Origin: an uncultured Clostridia bacterium
GTDB taxonomy: Bacteria; Bacillota; Clostridia; Lachnospirales; Lachnospiraceae
Assembly (NCBI GenBank): GCA_947385955.1
Contig: CANDNA010000023.1
Coordinates: 1 to 53,081 of the forward strand
Direction: 5' to 3'
Length of the DNA: 53,081 nt
This document shows, in pieces, positions 9,200 to 17,371 of this stretch; the stretch's first letter is position 1, and each line of letters opens with the position of its first letter. A program made the translations under genes and the position numbers. The notes below the pieces were generated by a model. It worked only from the letters and a program-made list of their open reading frames with translations. It was not told where the DNA came from and made no database searches.

Positions 9200-10249
9200 A
9201 TGAACTTAGAAGAATATAAAGGCGTATATGTGTATGCACAGCAGGTTGACAATGAGATCAGCGGCATTGCATACGAATTACTTGGAAAGGCAAAAGAGCT
9301 GGCTGCTCCTCTGAATACAGATGTAACAGCAGTGCTGATTGGTTCTGATGTAAAGGGACTTGCAGATTCTCTGGCAGAGTACGGCGCTGATAAAGTGATC
9401 GTTGTGGATGATCCGGAGCTGAAAGATTACAGAACCGAACCCTATGCGCATGCATTGGCTTCTGTTATCAATAAATACAAACCCGAAATCATGCTGGTAG
9501 GCGCTACTGCAATCGGACGTGATCTCGGTCCTACTGTATCCGCAAGAGTGGCAACCGGTCTGACGGCTGACTGTACCGTACTGGAGATCGGTGATTTCCC
9601 GCTGGTAGCAGTTCCCGGTAAAGAAGATGAGCAGAAGCACAATCAGCTTCTGATGACCCGTCCTGCATTCGGCGGCAATACCATTGCTACCATTGCATGC
9701 CCCAACAACCGTCCTCAGATGGCAACCGTCCGTCCCGGTGTTATGCAGAAGATCGAGCCGATCAAAGGGGCAAAGGCCAATGTTGAAGAGTACAACCCTG
9801 GCTTTACACCGGATAAGAGATATGTGACCATTAAAGAAGTGGTAAAGGCTGTTTCCGATACCGTGGATATTATGGATGCCAAGATTCTGGTATCCGGCGG
9901 CCGCGGCGTAGGCACTCCTGAGAACTTTAAGATTCTGGAAGATCTGGCTGCAGTTCTGGGCGGTACAGTAAGCTGTTCCCGTGCAGTAGTGGATTCCGGC
10001 TGGAAGCCGAAAGACCTGCAGGTTGGACAGACCGGCAAAACCGTTCGCCCGAATGTATATTTTGCAATCGGTATTTCCGGTGCGATTCAGCATGTGGCAG
10101 GTATGGAAGAATCTGATATTATCGTTGCCATCAACAAAGATGAGGATGCACCGATCTTTGACGTGGCAGATTACGGTATCGTAGGCGATTTGAATAAGAT
10201 TGTTCCGGCATTGACAGAGAGCCTGAAAGCGGAACTTGCTGCGAAATAA
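9200..10249 (+). CDS. etfA: Electron transfer flavoprotein alpha subunit
   Basis: Large Etf subunit. The C-terminal FAD-binding domain is clear: ILVSGGRGVGTPENF, SRAVVDSGW, QVGQTGKTVRPNVYFAIGIS, GAIQHVAGM and AINKDEDAPIFDVADYGIVG. The start at 9200 (MNLEEY) is preferred over the GTG at 9188, because the GTG lies inside the ribosome site aggtgg. This gives 349 residues. It is the last gene of the operon, followed by a strong terminator. Confidence 0.95.
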   Translation: MNLEEYKGVYVYAQQVDNEISGIAYELLGKAKELAAPLNTDVTAVLIGSDVKGLADSLAEYGADKVIVVDDPELKDYRTEPYAHALASVINKYKPEIMLVGATAIGRDLGPTVSARVATGLTADCTVLEIGDFPLVAVPGKEDEQKHNQLLMTRPAFGGNTIATIACPNNRPQMATVRPGVMQKIEPIKGAKANVEEYNPGFTPDKRYVTIKEVVKAVSDTVDIMDAKILVSGGRGVGTPENFKILEDLAAVLGGTVSCSRAVVDSGWKPKDLQVGQTGKTVRPNVYFAIGISGAIQHVAGMEESDIIVAINKDEDAPIFDVADYGIVGDLNKIVPALTESLKAELAAK

Positions 10250-10283
10250 ACGGCACAGTTTGATTTTATAAGCGTAAACACAT

Positions 10284-10328
10284 AAAAAGTGACCAGATTT
10301 TCCCGGAAAATCTGGTCACTTTTTATGT
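10284..10328. terminator. Strong rho-independent terminator after etfA
   Basis: A perfect 18-bp stem (10284-10301 with 10307-10324) surrounds a 5-base loop. It starts in an A-run and ends in a T-run, so it can act in both directions. Confidence 0.93.
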
Positions 10329-10343
10329 TAAATGGAATGGGAC

Positions 10344-10372
10344 TTGCAGAAATTTTTGTTTTACTGTATGAT
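10344..10372 (+). promoter_or_regulatory. Promoter of the BMP-family lipoprotein gene
   Basis: TTGCAG (10344-10349) and TATGAT (10367-10372) are separated by 17 bp, 36 bp upstream of the start codon. Confidence 0.65.
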
Positions 10373-10408
10373 AAAGAGGATAATAGTTCATTTGCACAGG
10401 AGGTAAAT

Positions 10409-11578
10409 ATGAAAAGCAAAATTTTAAGTGCATTATTGTGTGTGAGCATGGTTGCAGTGATGCTGACAGGATGCGGCAGCAGCAGTGACTCACAGGAAGC
10501 GGCCCCGGCGCCGGAGACAGAAAACTCCGCAGAGGAAGCAGCGCCTGCAGAGGAACAGGAGCAGGTGACAGCGTCGGAAGCATCCGCAGACGGCGGTTAT
10601 GAGCTGGCTCTTGTAACAGACCTGGGAACAATTGATGACAAATCCTTTAACCAGGGTGCATGGGAAGGCATGGAGAAATATGCGAAGGAAAACAATATTT
10701 CCTATAAATATTATCAGCCTCAGGAGGGTACCACCGATGCCTATATCGAAACCATCGGACTTGCCATCGAAGGCGGCGCCAAACTGGTAGTATGTCCCGG
10801 TTTCCTGTTTGAAGAGCCGGTGTACATTGTACAGGATCAGTATCCGGATACCAGCTTTATCCTGCTGGACGGCGAACCCCACGATGCAGATTACAATTAT
10901 AAAACAAACAGCAATGTTATGCCGATCCTGTTCCAGGAAGATCAGGCAGGATATCTGGCAGGATATGCATGTGTAAAAGACGGCTATACCAAACTGGGCT
11001 TTATGGGCGGTATGGCAGTACCTGCAGTGATCCGTTACGGCTATGGTTTCGTACAGGGTGCTGATGCGGCAGCCGAGGAAATGGGTGTGGATGTGGAGAT
11101 TATGTACAACTACACAGGCGCATTTGCAGCAACTCCCGAAGCACAGGCTATGGCAGCAAGCTGGTATCAGAACGGTACAGAAATCGTATTCGGCTGCGGC
11201 GGTGCAGTAGGGAACTCTGTTATGGCAGCAGCAGAAGAGGCCGGTGCGAAGGTAGTGGGCGTTGATGTTGATCAGTCCAGCGAATCCGATACAGTCATCA
11301 CTTCTGCAATGAAAGAGCTGAGCAACTCTGTATACGAAGGTGTAAAAGAATTTTATGCAGGATCCTTCCCTGGCGGAAGTACCAGCGTGTTTACGGCAGC
11401 CAATGATGGTGTGGGACTTCCTATGGAAACTTCCAAGTTCGAGACTTTTGCACAGGCTGACTATGACGCACTGTTTGCGAAGCTGTCAGGCGGTGAAATC
11501 ACAATTCAGAATGGTACGGAAGACAGCACAACAGCAGATCTGACCCTGGCAAAAACAAAAGTGAATTTTGTAGAGTAA
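10409..11578 (+). CDS. bmpA: BMP-family nucleoside-binding lipoprotein
   Basis: Predicted lipid-anchored substrate-binding protein of a nucleoside ABC importer, the Med/BMP (PnrA/TmpC) family. The signal peptide ends in lipobox LTGC (Cys 22). An Ala/Glu/Pro-rich linker follows to about residue 60, then ELALVTDLGTIDDKSFNQGA, which is the family start. Further family features are the VVCPGF and ILLDGE strands. The start at 10409 is chosen because it follows aggaggtaa and gives a normal signal peptide. Upstream in-frame codons from 10289 belong to the preceding terminator and promoter. The importer's ATPase and permeases lie 406 bp downstream, after a terminator. Confidence 0.93.
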   Translation: MKSKILSALLCVSMVAVMLTGCGSSSDSQEAAPAPETENSAEEAAPAEEQEQVTASEASADGGYELALVTDLGTIDDKSFNQGAWEGMEKYAKENNISYKYYQPQEGTTDAYIETIGLAIEGGAKLVVCPGFLFEEPVYIVQDQYPDTSFILLDGEPHDADYNYKTNSNVMPILFQEDQAGYLAGYACVKDGYTKLGFMGGMAVPAVIRYGYGFVQGADAAAEEMGVDVEIMYNYTGAFAATPEAQAMAASWYQNGTEIVFGCGGAVGNSVMAAAEEAGAKVVGVDVDQSSESDTVITSAMKELSNSVYEGVKEFYAGSFPGGSTSVFTAANDGVGLPMETSKFETFAQADYDALFAKLSGGEITIQNGTEDSTTADLTLAKTKVNFVE

Positions 11579-11606
11579 TTTAACTTACAGGTTTCAGAAA
11601 CAGATA

Positions 11607-11633
11607 AGGGGTGCCAAAGGGCACCCCTGTTTT
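11607..11633 (+). terminator. Terminator between bmpA and its transporter genes
   Basis: A 9-bp stem (11607-11615 with 11620-11628) around the loop aaag is followed by gtttt. It would lower transporter expression relative to the binding protein. Confidence 0.75.
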
Positions 11634-11636
11634 CAT

Positions 11637-11668
11637 GATATAGGAAATTCCTCCGGATTTCCTATATC
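11637..11668. repeat. 12-bp inverted repeat immediately before structured repeat copy 1
   Basis: Arm gatataggaaat (11637-11648) pairs perfectly with atttcctatatc (11657-11668) around an 8-base loop. It ends 4 bp before repeat copy 1. Confidence 0.85.
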
Positions 11669-11672
11669 ACAA

Positions 11673-11770
11673 AAAGCCCTCCGGGTGGGATCGCACTGCG
11701 GCGGAGAGGAAATATATCGCTGAAGCGATCCGCCGCAGGCGGGAATCCTGCAAGCAGGATTCTTTTTCAT
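11673..11770. repeat. Structured intergenic repeat, copy 1
   Basis: About 98 bp from aaagccctccggg to ttctttttcat. It contains an inner inverted repeat (11696-11705 with 11729-11738) and a terminator-like hairpin, gaatcctg-caag-caggattc followed by ttttt. It is about 90 percent identical by eye to copy 2 at 11829. No protein coding is evident. Confidence 0.85.
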
Positions 11771-11828
11771 TTCACAGGAAAGTCTTTGTTGTCATAAAGC
11801 GTTAAAGTAAATTATTTTCCTGTGAAAT
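11769..11828. repeat. 13-bp inverted repeat spacer before structured repeat copy 2
   Basis: Arm atttcacaggaaa (11769-11781) pairs perfectly with tttcctgtgaaat (11816-11828). The right arm abuts copy 2. Its sequence is unrelated in detail to the inverted repeat before copy 1, but its placement relative to the core is the same. Confidence 0.8.
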
Positions 11829-11929
11829 AAAGCCCTCCGGGGAGGGATCGCACTGCGTCGGAGAGGAAATATATCGCTGAAGCAATCCGCCGCAGGCGGG
11901 GAATCCTGTAAAGCAGGATTCTTTTTCAT
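11829..11929. repeat. Structured intergenic repeat, copy 2
   Basis: About 101 bp matching copy 1, with a few substitutions and single-base insertions. It again ends in a caggattc hairpin plus T-run, 55 bp upstream of the ABC ATPase start. It may act as a second terminator or attenuator for the transporter genes. Confidence 0.85.
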
Positions 11930-11984
11930 AATATAATCGCATGATACAGGGCGGGCACGGTACTATGACGCAAGGGGGTAAAGA

Positions 11985-13526
11985 ATGGACTATGTAATAG
12001 AAATGCTGAACATTACAAAAGAATTTCCCGGAATCATTGCAAATGACGATATTACACTTCGGGTAAAACAGGGAGAAATCCATGCACTTCTGGGAGAGAA
12101 CGGGGCCGGAAAATCCACGCTGATGAGTGTGCTGTTCGGGCTGTATCAGCCGGAAAAGGGCACAATCAGGGTAAAAGGAAAAGAGGCGGTGATCAAAGGC
12201 CCTCTGGATGCCAATGCGCTGGGTATCGGTATGGTGCACCAGCATTTTAAACTGGTACACAATTTTACCGTGCTGCAGAATATCGTATTGGGCATGGAGA
12301 CCGTAAAAGGCGGTATGATCCAGATGGCGGATGCCAGAGCCAAGGTAATGGCATTGAGTGAAAAATACAATCTTCTGGTAGACCCGGATGCCCTGATTTC
12401 CGATATTACTGTGGGGATGCAGCAGAGGGTGGAGATTCTGAAAATGCTGTATCGGGATAATGATATCCTCATTTTTGATGAACCTACGGCGGTTCTGACA
12501 CCGCAGGAAATTGATGAGCTGATGCGGATTATGAAGGATCTGGTGGCAGAGGGGAAATCCATTCTGTTCATCACTCATAAACTGAATGAGATCAAGGCGG
12601 TGGCGGATCAGTGTACCGTACTGCGCCGTGGCAAATACATCGGTACGATCCAGGTGGCAGATACGGATAAGGAAACGATGTCGGAAATGATGGTGGGCCG
12701 TAAGGTCAATCTGACCGTGGAAAAAGCACAGGCAAAGCCGGGTGAGGTGGTATTGGAAGTAAAGGATGTGTGTGTGAAATCCGTGCGGGAAGGGCATGAG
12801 CAGAATGTGGTGGATCATGTGAGCTTTCAGGTACGCAAAGGAGAGATTGTCTGCATAGCCGGTATCGACGGCAATGGCCAGACCGAACTGGTACAGGCGA
12901 TTACCGGGCTGAGCGGCATGAGCCAGGGCAGCATCCTGGTGAACGGAGAGGATATGACCCACAAATCGATCCGGTATAAAAATACCCACGGCGTATCTCA
13001 TATACCGGAGGACCGGCATAAGCACGGGCTGGTACTGGATTATAATCTGGCTTATAATCTGGTGCTGCAGCAGTACTTTGAGCCTTCTTTCAGCAAAGCC
13101 GGTTTCCTGAAAAAGGATAAGGTGAACGCCTATGCGGATATGTTGATTGAAAAATACGATATCCGCAGCGGGCAGGGCAGAGAAACCATAACCAGGAGCA
13201 TGTCGGGAGGCAATCAGCAGAAAGCGATTGTGGCCAGAGAGATTATGAAAGATCCGGATATCCTTCTGGCAGTACAGCCTACCAGAGGACTGGATGTGGG
13301 AGCCATCGAATACATCCACAAACAGCTGGTGGCTCAGCGGGATTCGGGAAGCGCTATTTTACTGGTATCCCTGGAGTTGGATGAGGTCATGAATCTGAGT
13401 GACCGGATTCTTGTGATCTATGAAGGGGCTATTGTGGCAGAGCTGGATCCGAAAGAGACTACAGTGCAGGAACTGGGGCTTTATATGGCCGGTTCCAAGA
13501 GGAAGGAGGCAAAGCAGGATGCGTAA
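11985..13526 (+). CDS. Nucleoside-type ABC importer ATPase (two ABC domains)
   Basis: A 513-residue tandem-ABC ATPase of the RbsA/YufO type that energises carbohydrate- or nucleoside-class uptake. Domain 1 has Walker A GENGAGKST, the signature region TVGMQQRVEILK and Walker B ILIFDEPTAVLTP. Domain 2 has GIDGNGQTEL, the signature MSGGNQQKAIVAREIMKDPD and LLAVQPTRGLDVGAIE. In domain 2 the Walker B Glu is replaced by Gln, which I recall as typical of BMP-linked ATPases, so one functional site is expected. The ribosome site aaggggg precedes the ATG. The 3' end overlaps the first permease by 8 bp. Confidence 0.93.
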   Translation: MDYVIEMLNITKEFPGIIANDDITLRVKQGEIHALLGENGAGKSTLMSVLFGLYQPEKGTIRVKGKEAVIKGPLDANALGIGMVHQHFKLVHNFTVLQNIVLGMETVKGGMIQMADARAKVMALSEKYNLLVDPDALISDITVGMQQRVEILKMLYRDNDILIFDEPTAVLTPQEIDELMRIMKDLVAEGKSILFITHKLNEIKAVADQCTVLRRGKYIGTIQVADTDKETMSEMMVGRKVNLTVEKAQAKPGEVVLEVKDVCVKSVREGHEQNVVDHVSFQVRKGEIVCIAGIDGNGQTELVQAITGLSGMSQGSILVNGEDMTHKSIRYKNTHGVSHIPEDRHKHGLVLDYNLAYNLVLQQYFEPSFSKAGFLKKDKVNAYADMLIEKYDIRSGQGRETITRSMSGGNQQKAIVAREIMKDPDILLAVQPTRGLDVGAIEYIHKQLVAQRDSGSAILLVSLELDEVMNLSDRILVIYEGAIVAELDPKETTVQELGLYMAGSKRKEAKQDA

Positions 13527-14652
13527 AAAGAAATTTGACTATACAGGTGTATTGTCCTCTGTCTTTGCCATTGTCATCGGTCTGTTAATGGGGCTGGTGA
13601 TTCTGATTATCTGCAATCCGAGCCAGGCATTTCCGGGATTTATCACCATTTTGACAGGTGCATTTACACATGGTGCAAAAGGGGTGGGGCAGGTATTTTA
13701 TTATTCCACTACGATTATACTGACCGGCCTTTCCGTAGGGTTTGCGTTTAAGACCGGGCTGTTTAACATCGGCGCCAGCGGACAGTTCATCGTGGGAGGC
13801 TTCGGCGCCGTGTATGTGGGTATTATGTGTGAAAACCTGGGAAGCATGCACTGGATTGTGGCGCTGCTGGCAGGAGTATGCCTGGGCGCCGTCTGGGGTG
13901 CGGTTCCCGGCCTGCTGAAGGCATTTTTCAATGTAAACGAAGTAATTTCCGCGATTATGATGAACTATATCGGCATGTATGCGGTGAACTGGTTTGTAAA
14001 AAGTTATAAACCGATCTTTAACAACATTCGTAATGAGAGTAAGCCGGTACTGAGCAGCGCCAACATTCCCAAAATGGGACTGGACAAGCTGTTTCCGGAG
14101 TCCAGTATCAACGGCGGTTTTATCATAGCGGTACTGGCGGTGATCGTGATTTATCTGGTACTGGATAAAACCACCTTCGGATATGAGCTGAAAGCAGTGG
14201 GATATAACCGGGATGCCAGCCGGTATGCAGGCATCAACGAAAAGAAGAGCATTATTCTTTCTATGGTAATTGCGGGAGCCATTGCCGGACTGGCCGGCGC
14301 ATGTCTTTATCTGGCAGGGACAGGCAAGCACATTGAAATCGTGGATGTCATTGCGGACGAAGGCTTTACCGGTATTTCGGTAGCGCTGCTGGGACTGTGT
14401 CATCCCATTGGGATTCTGTTTTCCGGTATTTTCATTGCCTATCTGACCGCAGGCGGTTTTTACCTGCAGTTGTTTGAGTTTTCTACAGAAATTATTGATA
14501 TTATTGTGGCGATTATTATTTATTTCAGTGCGTTTGCACTGATTGTAAAGATGCTGATGCAGAAGTTTGGCAAAAACCGTCAGGCTGCAAAGAAGCAGGA
14601 GAGCGGGCCGGGGGCTGAGGAGGCATCTCAGAAAGGAGGAAACAGGGCATGA
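13519..14652 (+). CDS. Nucleoside-type ABC importer permease 1
   Basis: A 377-residue BPD_transp_2 family inner-membrane permease with many hydrophobic helices and the family segment FKTGLFNIGASGQFIVGG near residue 80. The start at 13519 follows the ribosome site ggaggc and overlaps the ATPase stop by 8 bp; an upstream in-frame ATG at 13420 lies deep in the ATPase gene. The C-terminus is a Lys/Glu-rich cytoplasmic tail of about 35 residues. It should pair with the next gene as a heterodimeric channel for nucleosides bound by the BMP lipoprotein. Confidence 0.93.
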   Translation: MRKKKFDYTGVLSSVFAIVIGLLMGLVILIICNPSQAFPGFITILTGAFTHGAKGVGQVFYYSTTIILTGLSVGFAFKTGLFNIGASGQFIVGGFGAVYVGIMCENLGSMHWIVALLAGVCLGAVWGAVPGLLKAFFNVNEVISAIMMNYIGMYAVNWFVKSYKPIFNNIRNESKPVLSSANIPKMGLDKLFPESSINGGFIIAVLAVIVIYLVLDKTTFGYELKAVGYNRDASRYAGINEKKSIILSMVIAGAIAGLAGACLYLAGTGKHIEIVDVIADEGFTGISVALLGLCHPIGILFSGIFIAYLTAGGFYLQLFEFSTEIIDIIVAIIIYFSAFALIVKMLMQKFGKNRQAAKKQESGPGAEEASQKGGNRA

Positions 14653-15602
14653 GCGTGATTTATTTTATTTTTCAGCAGACAATGTTTTTTTCGATTCCTC
14701 TTTTGATTGTAGCGCTGGGCGGTATGTATTCCGAGCGGAGCGGTGTTGTGAACATCGCGCTGGAAGGGATTATGACGATGGGGGCGTTTACCAGCATCCT
14801 TTTTCTGAATCTGACCGGAAAGAGTATGAGCGGCCAGTTCCAGCTTTTGATCGCCATTGTGATTGCGATGGCAACAGGAGTTGTATTTTCCCTGTTCCAT
14901 GCCTATGCGGCAATTAATATGAAGGCGGATCAGACCATCAGCGGTACGGCTCTGAATATGTTTGCCCCTGCCTTTGCCATATTTGTGGCCAGAATCATCC
15001 AGGGAGTACAGCAGATTCAGTTTTCCAATACCTTCCGGATTGAATCGGTACCGGTGCTGGGTAGCATTCCGGTGATCGGTGATCTGTTTTTCAAAAATAC
15101 CTATATTACCACGTACCTGGGAATCGGGATTCTGATTCTGTCGGTGATCGTACTGTACCGGACCAGATTCGGCCTGCGGCTTCGGGCGTGTGGCGAGCAT
15201 CCCCATGCGGCAGACGCTGCCGGTGTGAATGTATATCGGATGCAGTATGCGGGCGTAATGATTTCGGGAGCGCTGGGCGGCCTGGGCGGCCTGGTATTTG
15301 TGGTTCCGACTTCTACCAACTTCAACGCAACCGTTTCCGGTTATGGTTTCCTGGCACTGGCGGTATTGATATTCGGCCAGTGGAAGCCGGTGAGGATTAT
15401 GTGGGCTTCCCTGTTTTTCGGACTGACCAAAGCCATTGCGGCGGCATATTCCGGGATTCCGTTTTTGAGCAATCTGGGGATTCCCAGTTATCTGTATAAA
15501 ATGATCCCTTATATAGCGACACTGATCGTACTCATTTTTACTTCCAGAAATTCGCAGGCACCCCGCGCAAGCGGTGTTCCTTACGACAAGAGCGCAAGAT
15601 AA
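14649..15602 (+). CDS. Nucleoside-type ABC importer permease 2
   Basis: A 317-residue BPD_transp_2 permease with GGMYSERSGVVNIALEGIM near the N-terminus, the diagnostic segment of the second permease in BMP/Nup importers. Its ATG overlaps the previous stop in an ATGA arrangement, so translation is coupled. A hairpin at 15606-15646 follows. Substrate range (purine nucleosides as in B. subtilis NupNOPQ) is inferred from family, not seen. Confidence 0.93.
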   Translation: MSVIYFIFQQTMFFSIPLLIVALGGMYSERSGVVNIALEGIMTMGAFTSILFLNLTGKSMSGQFQLLIAIVIAMATGVVFSLFHAYAAINMKADQTISGTALNMFAPAFAIFVARIIQGVQQIQFSNTFRIESVPVLGSIPVIGDLFFKNTYITTYLGIGILILSVIVLYRTRFGLRLRACGEHPHAADAAGVNVYRMQYAGVMISGALGGLGGLVFVVPTSTNFNATVSGYGFLALAVLIFGQWKPVRIMWASLFFGLTKAIAAAYSGIPFLSNLGIPSYLYKMIPYIATLIVLIFTSRNSQAPRASGVPYDKSAR

Positions 15603-15605
15603 AGC

Positions 15606-15646
15606 CAGACGGGGCAGCATTTATTGATTAAATGCTGCTTTGTCTG
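15606..15646 (+). terminator. Hairpin terminator after the importer operon
   Basis: A perfect 10-bp stem (15614-15623 with 15629-15638) lies inside an outer cagac/gtctg pair. The T-run is short and imperfect, so some readthrough is possible. Confidence 0.6.
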
Positions 15647-15724
15647 ATCAAAGGGGAGTAGAGAGCAAAACGGGGAAACCATCTTAAAGCAAAATCAAGG
15701 AACCGAAAAGAAAGGAAGAAGTGC

Positions 15725-17356
15725 ATGGAACAGACAAAATGGTGGAAACATTCGGTTGTGTATCAAATTTATCCCAGGAGCTTTCAGGACTCCAATGGAG
15801 ACGGGATCGGAGATATTCCGGGTATCATCAGCAGGCTGGATTACCTCAGAGAGCTTGGCATCGATGTGATCTGGCTGTCCCCGGTGTACAAATCCCCTCA
15901 GGATGACAATGGGTATGACATCAGCGATTATTATGATATTCATGAAGAGTTCGGTACGCTGGCGGATATGGAACTGCTGATTGCAGAAGCAGGCAAGCGG
16001 GGGATTAAAATCGTGATGGATATGGTGGTCAACCATTCTTCCGACGAGCATCCCTGGTTTCTGGAGGCAAAAAAGGACAGAAACAGTAAATACCGGGATT
16101 ATTATATCTGGAGGGAAGGAGAGCCGGGACAGCTTCCCAATGAAACCAAAGCATCCTTCGGCGGTTCGGCCTGGGAATGGGACGAGGAAGCAGGCGCTTA
16201 TTATTTTCATCTGTTTTCCAGGAGGCAGCCTGACCTGAACTGGGAAAATCCTCAGATGCGTCAGGACATTTACCGGATGATGAACTGGTGGCTGGAAAAA
16301 GGGCTGGGCGGTTTCAGGCTGGATGTGATTGATAATATCGGTAAGATACCGGATGAGATGATCCGGGAAAACGGACCGAAGCTCCATGATTACATCAAAG
16401 AAATGAGCAGAGAGGCATTTCAGAAGTATGATGTTGTAACGGTGGGAGAAACCTGGGGCGCCAATACGGAAAACGCAAAGCTCTACAGCAATCCGGACGG
16501 ATCGGAACTTTCCATGATCTTTCAGTTTGAGCATATCTGTGCCAGCCATTCGCAGGAGTATGGAAAGTGGAAACAGGAGAAAAAGGATTTTGTCAGATTG
16601 AAAAAGATCTTTTCCGGCTGGCAGCAGGCGCTGCATGGCTGCGGCTGGAACAGCCTGTTCTGGGATAACCATGATCTTCCCAGAGCGGTTTCCGCCTTTG
16701 GCGATGACGGAAAATACAGAGTGGAATCGGCCAAAGCACTTGCCACATTCCTGCATGGTATGCAGGGGACACCTTATATTTATGAGGGAGAAGAGCTGGG
16801 GATGACCAACATCCATATGGATGATCTTTCCCAGGTACGGGATATCGAAGCCAGAAATATCTATGCGGAGCTGGAGGAAAAGGGATGGAGCCATGATGAG
16901 ATCATGGAGGCGATCAACAGCACAGGCCGGGACAATGCCAGGACGCCGATGCAGTGGGACAATTCGGAACATGCCGGTTTTACCACCGGCACACCGTGGA
17001 TCGAGATCAATCCCAATTACCGGGAAATCAATGCCAAACTGGAGCTGGGGGATAAACATTCCGTATTCCATTATTATAAAAAGCTGATTGCTCTGAGAAA
17101 GAGCCCGGAATGGGGCGATGTCCTGGCAGAAGGGGATTACACGCCCTTTATGGAGGAGGATGAAGATATCTTTCTGTATATCCGCAGCCTGGGAGAAAAA
17201 CGACTGTTGGTGCTGGGAAATTTCCATGATACAGAACGAACGGTGTCACTGCCTGCAGAAATCAAAGAGGTCATACTGTCCAATTATCCGGAAGCGCATA
17301 AGTGGGACGGCTGGATTGTCCTGCGGCCCTATGAAGCCATGATGGCAGAAATCTGA
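15725..17356 (+). CDS. GH13 alpha-glucosidase (oligo-1,6-glucosidase type)
   Basis: A cytoplasmic (no signal peptide) 543-residue GH13 enzyme that cleaves alpha-glucosidic links in short oligosaccharides. It starts WWKHSVVYQIYPRSFQDSNG. Catalytic residues are Asp200 in GGFRLDVID (nucleophile), Glu242 in VGETWG (acid/base) and Asp317 in WDNHDLPR. The length and the region-II sequence favour oligo-1,6-glucosidase, but trehalose-6-phosphate hydrolase or dextran glucosidase cannot be excluded. The ribosome site is aaaggaaga. No clear promoter is seen in the 120 bp upstream. It ends 15 bp before the first Ter-island gene, so the two may be co-transcribed. Confidence 0.9.
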   Translation: MEQTKWWKHSVVYQIYPRSFQDSNGDGIGDIPGIISRLDYLRELGIDVIWLSPVYKSPQDDNGYDISDYYDIHEEFGTLADMELLIAEAGKRGIKIVMDMVVNHSSDEHPWFLEAKKDRNSKYRDYYIWREGEPGQLPNETKASFGGSAWEWDEEAGAYYFHLFSRRQPDLNWENPQMRQDIYRMMNWWLEKGLGGFRLDVIDNIGKIPDEMIRENGPKLHDYIKEMSREAFQKYDVVTVGETWGANTENAKLYSNPDGSELSMIFQFEHICASHSQEYGKWKQEKKDFVRLKKIFSGWQQALHGCGWNSLFWDNHDLPRAVSAFGDDGKYRVESAKALATFLHGMQGTPYIYEGEELGMTNIHMDDLSQVRDIEARNIYAELEEKGWSHDEIMEAINSTGRDNARTPMQWDNSEHAGFTTGTPWIEINPNYREINAKLELGDKHSVFHYYKKLIALRKSPEWGDVLAEGDYTPFMEEDEDIFLYIRSLGEKRLLVLGNFHDTERTVSLPAEIKEVILSNYPEAHKWDGWIVLRPYEAMMAEI

Positions 17357-17371
17357 CAGGAATGGAGAAGG

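Noticed and set aside
13250-13310. Walker B Glu replaced by Gln in the second ABC domain of the nucleoside importer
   Set aside because: Considered as a defect, but QPTRGLD is, to my recollection, usual in BMP-linked ATPases, so it is probably a family trait.
11802-13319. Long open frame (505 codons) on the minus strand opposite the ABC ATPase
   Set aside because: It is the mirror of a clearly conserved ATPase gene, has no domain-like sequence and is rich in His/Cys/Arg runs typical of antisense translation.
15695-17227. 510-codon minus-strand open frame opposite the GH13 glucosidase
   Set aside because: Antisense shadow; composition reflects the GH13 codons and no motif is recognisable.
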